The translations under genes were made by a program, and so were the position numbers. The notes under the pieces are model-generated. The model was given only the letters and a program-made list of their open reading frames with translations. It searched no databases and was not told the origin of the DNA. This document shows positions 23,486 through 32,084 of a stretch of DNA of 32,084 nt, one piece after another (the first letter of the stretch is position 1; the number at the start of each line of letters is the position of its first letter). Source of the stretch: Chitinophagales bacterium (GTDB lineage Bacteria; Bacteroidota; Bacteroidia; Chitinophagales; Chitinophagaceae); NCBI GenBank assembly GCA_015654695.1, contig JAATGJ010000146.1, positions 1 through 32,084 on the forward strand. Reading direction: 5' to 3'.

Positions 23486-24763
23486 TTATTGCTTATACAC
23501 CACACCACCCTTCATCACAAACACCACTTTCCCAAAAACTTTTGAATCTGTCAAAGGGTCGCCATCAACAGCTATTATATCCGCTAGTTTATTTACTTCT
23601 ATACTGCCGAGTTTATCTTTTTCTCCCAATAGTTCAGCGGCGCTGATAGTTGCAGATTTAATAGCATCCATGGGTTTCATGCCGGCTTCTATCATATAAG
23701 TAAACTCCAGCCAGTTCATACCATGTTTATAAACACCCGCATCAGTACCAAATGCGATCTTCACGCCTTCCTTATAAGCCTTTGCAAATGTCTTTTGAAT
23801 CTGTGGCCCGGTAGCCAATGCTTTAGGTGTAACAATGTCTGTATAATAACCGGGGATTTTTGCACTATCCGCTGTGGATTTGCCTGCAGTAATAGTAGGC
23901 ACATACCAGGTGCCGTATTGTTTCATCAGTTTCATGCCTTCATCATCCATGAATGTGCCATGCTCAATGGAGCTGACACCACCACGTACGGCTCTCTTTA
24001 TTCCTTCCGCCCCATGTGCATGGGCGGCCACCTTAAATCCATAGTCTTTAGCAGCCAAAACAATTGCCTTTACTTCCTCTTCAGTGAACTGCGCATTAGC
24101 GCCATCTTTTGCCTGGCTGAGCACACCGCCCGTTGCTGTTATCTTTATCATGTCAGAGCCCTCTTTGTAGCGTTGCCTCACCGCATGATAAGCTTCATCT
24201 GGTCCATTGATCACACCTTCTTTGGGACCCGGATCACCCATCAGATCTTTACGATATCCATTGGTAGGATCGGCATGACCCCCGGTGGTAGCAATTGATT
24301 TTCCGGCGGTATATATCCTGGGCCCAATCACTAAACCTTTATTAATGGCGTTTCGTAAAGAAATATTGACACCACTTCCCCCAAGATCCCTTACAGTGGT
24401 AAAGCCCGCCATCAACGTCACATTCATATACTTTATTGATTCAAACGCTACATCAGCCGGGTTCTGAATAAATTTATCCGCTACATTCCCTTTTTTAGTT
24501 TCGGTTTCCACATGCACATGCATATCTATCCAGCCGGGAGTAACGGTCTTTGTTTTCAAATCAATGGTCTTGTCATTGGCACCGGGATTTGAGAACCCGT
24601 TTTCAAGGCTGGTGATCTTATCTTTTTCAATAATGATAGTCATATTCTTTCTGGGCTCTTCGGAAATACCGTCAATCAAAATACCGCACCAGATATATGT
24701 TTTCTGGGCAAAACAGGTAGCGGTAATAGAGAAAACCATTAGCAACAGGAAAAATCGTTTCAT
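23486..24763 (-). CDS. Secreted amidohydrolase family protein (imidazolonepropionase/prolidase-like)
   Basis: 425 residues with a signal peptide ending near CFAQ. It is a metal-dependent TIM-barrel amidohydrolase with an N- and C-terminal beta-sandwich. Metal ligands are visible: H82 and H84 in DMHVHV, the Lys of MIKITATGG, His residues in AAHAHGAEG and SSIEHGTFMDD, and the Asp of AFGTDAGV. The C-terminal GSIEVNKLADIIAVDGDPL is typical. Relatives are annotated as Xaa-Pro dipeptidases, imidazolonepropionase-like or Pro-Xaa carboxypeptidase-like enzymes. The periplasmic location suggests a role in degrading peptides or related amides. The substrate cannot be fixed from sequence. It is monocistronic by spacing. 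Confidence 0.9.
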   Translation of the reverse strand: MKRFFLLLMVFSITATCFAQKTYIWCGILIDGISEEPRKNMTIIIEKDKITSLENGFSNPGANDKTIDLKTKTVTPGWIDMHVHVETETKKGNVADKFIQNPADVAFESIKYMNVTLMAGFTTVRDLGGSGVNISLRNAINKGLVIGPRIYTAGKSIATTGGHADPTNGYRKDLMGDPGPKEGVINGPDEAYHAVRQRYKEGSDMIKITATGGVLSQAKDGANAQFTEEEVKAIVLAAKDYGFKVAAHAHGAEGIKRAVRGGVSSIEHGTFMDDEGMKLMKQYGTWYVPTITAGKSTADSAKIPGYYTDIVTPKALATGPQIQKTFAKAYKEGVKIAFGTDAGVYKHGMNWLEFTYMIEAGMKPMDAIKSATISAAELLGEKDKLGSIEVNKLADIIAVDGDPLTDSKVFGKVVFVMKGGVVYKQ

Positions 24764-26693
<1,930 letters not shown>

Positions 26694-26740
26694 TTTTTTT
26701 GCTGTTTACCGGTAGTAAACTACAAGTCACCGGATTCATT

Positions 26741-26775
26741 CAACCAGAAACCAGTAACCGGGAACAAGCAACCCA
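26741..26775 (+). repeat. Degenerate 7-bp tandem tract upstream of yidC
   Basis: Five consecutive heptads (starting 26741, 26748, 26755, 26762, 26769) fit NAACCRG with few exceptions, for example CAACCAG then AAACCAG. The tract ends 8 bases before the -7 element at 26784. Confidence 0.7.
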
Positions 26776-26783
26776 AATCCCCC

Positions 26784-26791
26784 TATCTTTG
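26784..26791 (+). promoter_or_regulatory. -7 element TATCTTTG of the yidC promoter
   Basis: An exact TAnnTTTG match 23 bases upstream of the yidC ATG. The -33 position lies in the heptad tract and shows no TTTG. Confidence 0.6.
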
Positions 26792-26814
26792 CGGTCTTTA
26801 AATTTTTACCTCTC

Positions 26815-28659
26815 ATGAATTTCGACCGTAATACCGTCATTGGATTTGTAGTGCTGGCGGCGCTTTTCTTTGGATTTTTCTACTTTAATAATAAGGAAAA
26901 TGCAAATTTCCAAAAAGAGAAAGCAAGGATTGATTCAATCGCCAATGCGCAAAAACCAAAACAGGATACATTGGCTGAAAAGATTGGTTTAGCGAAAGCT
27001 GATTCAGTAAATAAAATGGTTAATGCAGGCAATTTCCAGGATGCTTTGAAAGGCACTGAAGAATTGGTCACTATAAAAACGGAGCTTTTCACAATAGCAT
27101 TTACTAATAAAGGGGCTCAACCTAAATGGATTGAGCTTAATAAATTTAAAAATATGGATAGCGGTCATGTAAAATTGGCCGGATCCGATTTCGATAAAAT
27201 CAGCTATGCCATTAATACGGCGACTAATCAAAAATCGCAGACACAGACCGGTGATCTTTTTTTTCGGACTGGAACAGTTACAAAAAGTGCTGACGGTAGC
27301 CAAACTGTTTCATTTACACTGGCATCTTCTGATAGTTCATCTTCTTCATCTGTTACGCACCAGTTCATCGTGAAGCCGGATAATTACATGATTGATTTTA
27401 ATGTGCAATTGAACGGGGTGAACGAATTATTAAGCGGTGGTATTATGAATCTTTCCTGGCAATATGAAGCAGCACAACAGGAGTCTGATATTTCTTTTGA
27501 AAAACAGAATACACAAATAGGATATGTAGAGAAAGGGGAGTTTGACTATCATACTATTGGCAAACGTAATACAGTCGGCTTTAAAGATCCGGTGCAATGG
27601 ATAGGGGTGAGGCAGCGTTTTTTTAATAGTTTCCTGGTAGCAAAGAATAATTTTACTTCAGGAAGTATGGAGTGGGTCATTCCGGATGATAATAAAAAAA
27701 TTGTTGTACAATCTACTACCAGCATGCAGTTGCAGGTACCGGCATCAGCAAAAGTTGAGTTGAGTTTATTCTATGGCCCGGCGGATTATCATATCCTGAA
27801 AACCTATGATCTGAAGATGTCTAACCTGATCAACCTGGGACAGGGTATGTATGCTTTTGTAAGGCCACTCAACCGGTTTGTCATATTACCTGTCTGGGAT
27901 TTTCTCAAAGGTTTCGTTGGCAGCTATGGGTTGGTTATTGCATTCCTGACGCTTTTTATACGCTTGGTTATATCCCCCCTTAGCTACAAAAGCTATTTAA
28001 GCGGCGCTAAGATGAAAGCATTACGCCCCGAGATAGCGTTGTTAAAGGAAAAGCATGGTGGTGATCAGCAGGCTATGAGTGTGGATCAGATGAAGCTATT
28101 CCGGGAAGCGGGTGTAAATCCTTTGGGAGGATGTATCCCGGCACTGCTGCAGATACCGATATTCTTTGCATTATTCAGTTTTTTTAGTTCCAGTGTTGAT
28201 CTGCGTGGTGAAAACTTTTTGTGGGCAAATGATCTTTCGGCTTTTGATGACGTCATTAAGTTTGGAACCAACATTCCTTTATTGGGAAGCCATTTGAGCT
28301 TATTTACCATTACAGCGGTAATCACCAGCTTATTTATTTCTTTGTACAGTATGAACATGTCTCCTGATCAGAGCAATCCTGTGCTGAAATACATGCCGTA
28401 TATTTTCCCGGTATTCCTCCTGTTCATTTTCAATAAACTTCCTTCAGCTCTTACATGGTATTATACCGTGTCCAATATTATTACACTGATCCTGCAGTTT
28501 GTAATTCAGAATTACATTATTGATCATAACAAAGTATTGGCTAAGATCGAAGAGAATCGCAAAAAACCAAAGACAAAATCAAAATGGCAGGAAAGGATGG
28601 AACAGATGCAGGAGCAGCAAAAAAAGATGAAAGAGATACAGAAGAAAGGTAAAAAATAG
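26815..28659 (+). CDS. yidC: Membrane protein insertase YidC
   Basis: 614 residues, the long Gram-negative form. It inserts and folds inner-membrane proteins with or without SecYEG. TM1 is near residues 7-24 (VIGFVVLAALFFGFFYF). A large periplasmic beta-supersandwich domain follows (about residues 75-350), including a Ser-rich run near residue 175. The conserved 60KD_IMP core begins near LKGFVGSYGLVIAFLTLFIR, with LSYKSYLSGAKMKALRPEI and the NPLGGCIPALLQIPIFFALF hairpin region, and further TM segments to about residue 570. The C-terminal tail is strongly basic, as expected for ribosome contact. A terminator lies just downstream. Confidence 0.98.
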   Translation: MNFDRNTVIGFVVLAALFFGFFYFNNKENANFQKEKARIDSIANAQKPKQDTLAEKIGLAKADSVNKMVNAGNFQDALKGTEELVTIKTELFTIAFTNKGAQPKWIELNKFKNMDSGHVKLAGSDFDKISYAINTATNQKSQTQTGDLFFRTGTVTKSADGSQTVSFTLASSDSSSSSSVTHQFIVKPDNYMIDFNVQLNGVNELLSGGIMNLSWQYEAAQQESDISFEKQNTQIGYVEKGEFDYHTIGKRNTVGFKDPVQWIGVRQRFFNSFLVAKNNFTSGSMEWVIPDDNKKIVVQSTTSMQLQVPASAKVELSLFYGPADYHILKTYDLKMSNLINLGQGMYAFVRPLNRFVILPVWDFLKGFVGSYGLVIAFLTLFIRLVISPLSYKSYLSGAKMKALRPEIALLKEKHGGDQQAMSVDQMKLFREAGVNPLGGCIPALLQIPIFFALFSFFSSSVDLRGENFLWANDLSAFDDVIKFGTNIPLLGSHLSLFTITAVITSLFISLYSMNMSPDQSNPVLKYMPYIFPVFLLFIFNKLPSALTWYYTVSNIITLILQFVIQNYIIDHNKVLAKIEENRKKPKTKSKWQERMEQMQEQQKKMKEIQKKGKK

Positions 28660-28681
28660 TACAGTTAAAGTAATCACAAGG

Positions 28682-28719
28682 AAAATCCGGGCTTACGTGT
28701 TTTAAGACCGGATTTTTTT
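28682..28719 (+). terminator. Rho-independent terminator after yidC
   Basis: AAAATCCGG (28682-28690) pairs with CCGGATTTT (28708-28716) across a 17-base loop, followed by more Ts. It lies 22 bases after the yidC stop. Confidence 0.82.
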
Positions 28720-28783
28720 GTTACGCAACTTATTGGCTAATTTGGCACGTCTTTGTATTATACTAACCTGTAGATATTTCAAC

Positions 28784-29449
28784 ATGAAAAAGATAAATCA
28801 AATTGTAGCTGTATCCGGTATGTTGCTTTTTTCTTTCCAGCTTTACGCCCAGAAAAAATTAACAGAAGCCACTATATCCTACGATATAGTTATTAATACT
28901 AATAATGCAACACCACAAGCAGCGGATCTGCTGGATGGAGCTACCAGTGTAATATACCTTAAAGGCAATTCCAGCCGTTCTGAAATGATCAGCTCTCTTG
29001 GTACCCAGGCAACCATTGTAGATGGAAAGACAGGGAAAGCGACTATTTTAAAAGATTATGGTGATCAGAAATATATGATCACTATGACGCAGGACAACTG
29101 GAAAGCTTCTAATAAAAAATATGAAGGAGTAACTTTTACTTACGAAAATGAGTTTAAAACGATTGCCGGGTATAATTGCCAGAAAGCGGTTGGGAAGCTG
29201 ACAGATGGTACCACTTTCACTGTTTACTATACTAAAGATTTAATTCCTGTTAATAAAGATTTTCAATACCTGAACAAAGACCTGCCGGGACTTGCCATGC
29301 AGTATGAAGCAGGATTAGGAAAATTGAAGGTGACCTATACAGTTTCCAGTATTAATTTCAACCTTGTTCCTGCGGCAAAATTTGATCTGCCTAAATCAGG
29401 TTATAGAGTAATGACGTATGAGGAAAGTTTAGGAACCAGCGGTAATTAA
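28784..29449 (+). CDS. Secreted GLPGLI/DUF4412-like protein
   Basis: 221 residues from the ATG at 28784, which opens a clean signal peptide (MKKINQIVAVSGMLLFSFQLYAQ); the longer open frame would prepend 22 residues overlapping the yidC terminator region. The mature part is beta-rich: a first strand ATISYDIVI, a segment SEMISSLGTQATIVDGKTG, then FKTIAGYNCQKAVGK, VYYTKDLIP and the block KDLPGLAMQYEAG. That block resembles the signature of GLPGLI-family and DUF4412-type exported proteins of Bacteroidota. The function of these families is unknown. The 3' end converges on and overlaps the stop codon of the next gene. Confidence 0.75.
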   Translation: MKKINQIVAVSGMLLFSFQLYAQKKLTEATISYDIVINTNNATPQAADLLDGATSVIYLKGNSSRSEMISSLGTQATIVDGKTGKATILKDYGDQKYMITMTQDNWKASNKKYEGVTFTYENEFKTIAGYNCQKAVGKLTDGTTFTVYYTKDLIPVNKDFQYLNKDLPGLAMQYEAGLGKLKVTYTVSSINFNLVPAAKFDLPKSGYRVMTYEESLGTSGN

Positions 29450-29781
29450 CGACGGGTAGCCGCATTAGGATTGAAAACGACTTTATCATTCAATATTACC
29501 TTCTTCTTCAAAGGAATGATATAGGAAGTATGGCCGTTTTGATAATTTATGACGGTATTCAGATTTATGTACCTGCTATCCTCTGTATTGATAACTTGTG
29601 TGCCGCGGAAATTATAACCTGAGCGTAATGAAAATGAACCAGGTAATAAGGTCGTTTTTGTTGAAAGCAACGATTTTTTTGTGGATTTTGTGCTTTTCGC
29701 CTTACCATCTCCCAATGTTGCAAATGCACCTACAGTGGTCACAGCCAGTAACAAGATCAAAGCTGCTTGCCTGCAAAACAT
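29446..29781 (-). CDS. Small secreted hypothetical protein
   Basis: 111 residues from the ATG at 29781 (MFCRQAALILLLAVTTVGAFA), which begins a good signal peptide; the frame is open to a TTG at 29808. The mature part starts with a Lys/Ser/Thr-rich segment (KSTKSTKKS) and continues as probable beta-strands with RSGYNFRGTQVI and YIIPLKKKVILNDKVVF. No family is recognised. It ends NPNAATRR, and its stop codon overlaps the stop of the convergent GLPGLI-like gene. A minus-strand TAAATTTG at 29823-29816 offers a promoter. Confidence 0.7.
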   Translation of the reverse strand: MFCRQAALILLLAVTTVGAFATLGDGKAKSTKSTKKSLLSTKTTLLPGSFSLRSGYNFRGTQVINTEDSRYINLNTVINYQNGHTSYIIPLKKKVILNDKVVFNPNAATRR

Positions 29782-29815
29782 TTTCACTATCGTTGAGTTA
29801 GTTTTCAATTATAAG

Positions 29816-29823
29816 CAAATTTA
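29816..29823 (-). promoter_or_regulatory. -7 element TAAATTTG for the small secreted protein gene
   Basis: An exact TAnnTTTG match on the minus strand, 34 bases upstream of the chosen ATG. No -33 element is apparent. Confidence 0.45.
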
Positions 29824-29910
29824 ACAATAAAAGAGGGATATAATAATCCGTTTGCCCAGATTTTTTAATACTTATTTAACGAAGAAGTGTCGAAATTGTT
29901 ACATTAAAAC

Positions 29911-29977
29911 GGAAAATTAGTTGATCAATTTTGCACATCTGGGGAAAACTAGGGCCCTAATTGTCTGGTAATTTTCC
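29911..29977. repeat. Nested inverted repeats in the region upstream of the TPR gene
   Basis: GGAAAATTA (29911-29919) and TAATTTTCC (29969-29977) form a 9-bp inverted repeat enclosing two further palindromes, TTGATCAA (29921-29928) and TAGGGCCCTA (29950-29959). The structure ends 96 bases before the TPR start codon. It could be a structured leader or a protein-binding region. The rest of 29824-30073 shows nothing else. Confidence 0.45.
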
Positions 29978-30073
29978 ATTAACTTGTTGATTATAAACCT
30001 TCCTGCAGATAAATCATCAGTTGGTTCTTTTTTTGGTCTTTGCGCTGTAACTTACTAAAACTTACCCCTTTTC

Positions 30074-31495
30074 ATGAAAGAAAACCCTTACCATCCAGAC
30101 CGGGAAATGATTCGGGAGCTCCTGAAACAATACGATAATTTGAGACAGGGTCGCAGTCACTCTTTTCTTGAAGAAGAAGCGTTTGAAAAGATAATCTACC
30201 ATTTTGAAGAAAACGAGGATATGATAAAAGCCCTGGAAGCTGCAGAAATAGCTATTGAACACTTCCCGTTTTCTTCTGCTCTCCTTATAAAAAAGGCAGA
30301 TGTTTTATTAGCTAACCGCCACTATAAAAAAGCTTTAGAGACTCTCGAACAGGCGGAACTCTTCGATAGCAGTGATATTAATCTTTATATTTTGAAAACG
30401 GATGCTTACCTGGCATTGGATCAGCCGGAAAAAGCAGTGACAATATTAGAAAAGGCTCTTGGTTTGTTCGAAGGAGAAGAAAAACTTGAACTGCTTTTTG
30501 AATTAGCTGATGTATATGATGACTATGAAGAATTTGACAAAGTGTTCGATTGTCTGAAAATGATACTGGAACAGGATTCAAATAATGAAGAGGCTTTGTA
30601 CAAAATATGTTTCTGGACAGATTTCACCGGTCGCAATGAAGAAGGGATACGATTGCATCAGAAGATCATTGACGATTTTCCTTACAATGAGCTGGCCTGG
30701 TTTAACCTGGCCGCATCTTACCAGGGTTTGAAGCTTTATGAAAAAGCAATTGATGCGTATTTGTATGCTATTGCCATTGAAGAAAAGTTTGACTATGCTT
30801 ATCGCAATATGGCTGATGCTTATATACGGTTGCGGAAATATAAAGAAGCCATTGATGCGTTGGAAAAAGTAACGGAGTTGTCAAAGCCCGAGGATGTAAT
30901 ATATGAGGCAATGGGTCATTGTTACGATAAACTGAAGAATTTTGCCCAGGCAAGATTCTACTACCGGAAAGCCACGCATCTCAACCAGGAAGACAGTAAA
31001 TTATTTTACAAAATAGCCTGCACTTATTTTAATGAGGAGCAATGGGAAAGTTGTATAAAACAATTAGATCATGCCATGAGGATTCACAGGATGCAACCAG
31101 CATACAACCTGCTGATGGGAGAATGTAAATTAAAACTGGAGTTGTTTAAAGACGCTGCACAATATTTTTCTAATGTGGTTCGTATTCGTCCCCGCAATGC
31201 ATCCGGCTGGGAAGCTTTGATAAGATGCCTGTACAAAGCAGGATATATGGATGAAGCATTGGAGCAGGTGGAAGCCGCATTGAGGATCACTAATGAAAAA
31301 CCGCTGTTTGTCTTTTATAAAGCGGCCATATTATTAGCATCCGGAAAGACAAAAGAAGCCATGCTGCAACTGGAAAATGCCATGACAAGGGCGCCAAAAT
31401 TGCTAAAAAAGTTTATCGAACTCCATCCATCAGGTTTGCAAAATCAGCAGGTAGTAGATGTGGTAGCAAAATTTAAACGCAACAAATCTATTTAA
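30074..31495 (+). CDS. Tetratricopeptide-repeat protein
   Basis: 473 residues, no signal peptide and no membrane segment, so cytosolic. From about residue 40 to 450 it is a continuous array of roughly eleven TPR-like helix pairs. The clearest are NELAWFNLAASYQGLKLYEKA, then DYAYRNMADAYIRLRKYKEA, and VIYEAMGHCYDKLKNFAQA. It is a protein-interaction scaffold; partners are not evident. It is co-directional with the phosphosulfolactate synthase gene 127 bases downstream, which has its own candidate promoter. The N-terminal 35 residues (YHPDREMIRELLKQYDNLRQ) are predicted helical and not obviously TPR. Confidence 0.92.
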   Translation: MKENPYHPDREMIRELLKQYDNLRQGRSHSFLEEEAFEKIIYHFEENEDMIKALEAAEIAIEHFPFSSALLIKKADVLLANRHYKKALETLEQAELFDSSDINLYILKTDAYLALDQPEKAVTILEKALGLFEGEEKLELLFELADVYDDYEEFDKVFDCLKMILEQDSNNEEALYKICFWTDFTGRNEEGIRLHQKIIDDFPYNELAWFNLAASYQGLKLYEKAIDAYLYAIAIEEKFDYAYRNMADAYIRLRKYKEAIDALEKVTELSKPEDVIYEAMGHCYDKLKNFAQARFYYRKATHLNQEDSKLFYKIACTYFNEEQWESCIKQLDHAMRIHRMQPAYNLLMGECKLKLELFKDAAQYFSNVVRIRPRNASGWEALIRCLYKAGYMDEALEQVEAALRITNEKPLFVFYKAAILLASGKTKEAMLQLENAMTRAPKLLKKFIELHPSGLQNQQVVDVVAKFKRNKSI

Positions 31496-31544
31496 AGAGT
31501 ATCCTCCTGATTAACATCATAGAAGATTACTTCATATTCTTCCC

Positions 31545-31552
31545 TATTTTTG
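31545..31552 (+). promoter_or_regulatory. -7 element TATTTTTG for the phosphosulfolactate synthase gene
   Basis: An exact TAnnTTTG match about 70 bases upstream of the ATG at 31623, leaving an untranslated leader of roughly 65 bases with no recognised riboswitch. Confidence 0.45.
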
Positions 31553-31622
31553 CGGCGGTTTTGTGCATAGCCTGTTAGCAGTTCTGTAACAATGTGTATA
31601 TCTCAATAAAATTTTTAGTAGC

Positions 31623-32084
31623 ATGAATTTTAATCTCTCCCAGATTCCTGATCGTTTTCAGAGGCCAAGAAGTTCGGGGCTTACCATGGTTATGGACAAA
31701 GGGTTAAGCGTAAATGAAGCGCAGAATTTTCTCAGTGTTTGCCATCCGCATGTTGATATAATAAAACTTGGATTTGGTACTTCTTTTGTAACACCCAATC
31801 TTGAAGAAAAACTGGAGGTTTACCGGTCTTACAATATTCCCATTTACTTTGGGGGCACTTTATTCGAAGCATTCCTGATCCGCAACCAGTTTGAACATTA
31901 TATGAAAGTTTGTAAGAATTTCAATATAGATTATATGGAAGAAAGCTACGGATCGGTTACCATACCTCATGCTGAACAATGCGGCTATATGGAAAAATTC
32001 ACAAAGCATGGTACGGTGCTCAGTGAAGTTGGCAGTAAGGATGCAGGCCATTTCATCCCTCCTTATAAATGGATAGAACTGATG
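31623..32084 (+). CDS. Phosphosulfolactate synthase (ComA family), 5' part, runs off the window
   Basis: 154 codons are open to the window edge; the family is about 250 residues. The sequence starts MNFNLSQIPDRFQRPRSSGL, followed by TMVMDKGLSVNEAQNFL, DIIKLGFGTSF, IYFGGTLFEAFLIRNQ and VGSKDAGHF, all typical of the PSL synthase TIM barrel. The canonical enzyme joins sulfite to phosphoenolpyruvate to give phosphosulfolactate, the first step of coenzyme M synthesis in methanogens. Bacteroidota lack coenzyme M, so here the product may lead to cysteate-type precursors of sulfonolipids such as capnine (inference). A different substrate is also possible for bacterial homologues. Confidence 0.9.
   Translation, partial: MNFNLSQIPDRFQRPRSSGLTMVMDKGLSVNEAQNFLSVCHPHVDIIKLGFGTSFVTPNLEEKLEVYRSYNIPIYFGGTLFEAFLIRNQFEHYMKVCKNFNIDYMEESYGSVTIPHAEQCGYMEKFTKHGTVLSEVGSKDAGHFIPPYKWIELM

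Noticed and set aside
23723-24298. A 191-codon antisense open frame inside the amidohydrolase gene.
   Set aside because: The opposite strand encodes the conserved metal-binding barrel; the antisense product is Cys/His-rich without any family pattern.
26704-26720. GTTTAC/GTAAAC hairpin after pyrG, considered as a terminator.
   Set aside because: Only 6 bp, and no T-run follows; the Ts lie before the stem on the plus strand.

Overview
The window is chromosomal DNA from a member of the Bacteroidota, most likely family Chitinophagaceae or a close relative. The signs are a type III glutamine synthetase beside a GSII-type enzyme, a pyrG-yidC pair, a secreted GLPGLI-like protein, a phosphosulfolactate synthase homologue, and several intergenic matches to the Bacteroidota promoter -7 element TAnnTTTG. 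Coding density is high and most genes are housekeeping. No phage, insertion sequence or CRISPR array is visible.

Layout. 1-360: the 5' part of a GH16-type surface glycanase lipoprotein gene interrupted by an in-frame TAG. 450-2173: a DUF3237 gene and a short-chain dehydrogenase read leftward, divergent from an HxlR regulator across a promoter region with direct repeats. 2385-3378: a terminator, tRNA-Leu(CAG) and dapD. 3514-8519 (rightward): a GT4 glycosyltransferase and then a tRNA-maturation block, namely tsaC (t6A37), cca (CCA end), a pRiA4b ORF-3-like protein and miaA (i6A37). 8578-11892 (leftward): glnA-type GSII followed by GSIII, separated by a terminator-like hairpin. 12057-15293 (leftward): a polytopic membrane protein, an aminoglycoside-phosphotransferase-fold protein and a HAD-IIA hydrolase. 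15459-22589 (rightward): purL, a tiny membrane protein, hldD, proC and a secreted GH78 alpha-L-rhamnosidase. 22633-24763 (leftward): an unassigned AT-rich membrane protein and a secreted amidohydrolase. 25044-29449 (rightward): pyrG, yidC and a GLPGLI-like secreted protein, convergent with a small secreted protein. 30074-end: a TPR protein and the first 154 codons of a phosphosulfolactate synthase.

How genes work together: GSII and GSIII assimilate ammonium; TsaC, Cca and MiaA mature tRNA; DapD, ProC, PurL and PyrG are biosynthetic; HldD makes the LPS inner-core heptose; YidC inserts membrane proteins; the rhamnosidase, GH16 and amidohydrolase genes serve periplasmic or surface catabolism. 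Phosphosulfolactate synthase may feed sulfonolipid synthesis, which is typical of this phylum.

The most unusual thing I see is a recurring architecture. Four unrelated promoter regions (dapD, cca, purL, yidC) each carry a degenerate tract with 7-bp periodicity running up to, or overlapping, the -7 element. The heptad sequence differs at each locus but the period and position do not. I know of no description of this. Also notable are a repeat-like palindrome translated in frame inside cca, a translationally coupled membrane protein/kinase-fold pair with non-canonical active-site motifs, and an alpha-rhamnosidase terminator built over the stop codon.
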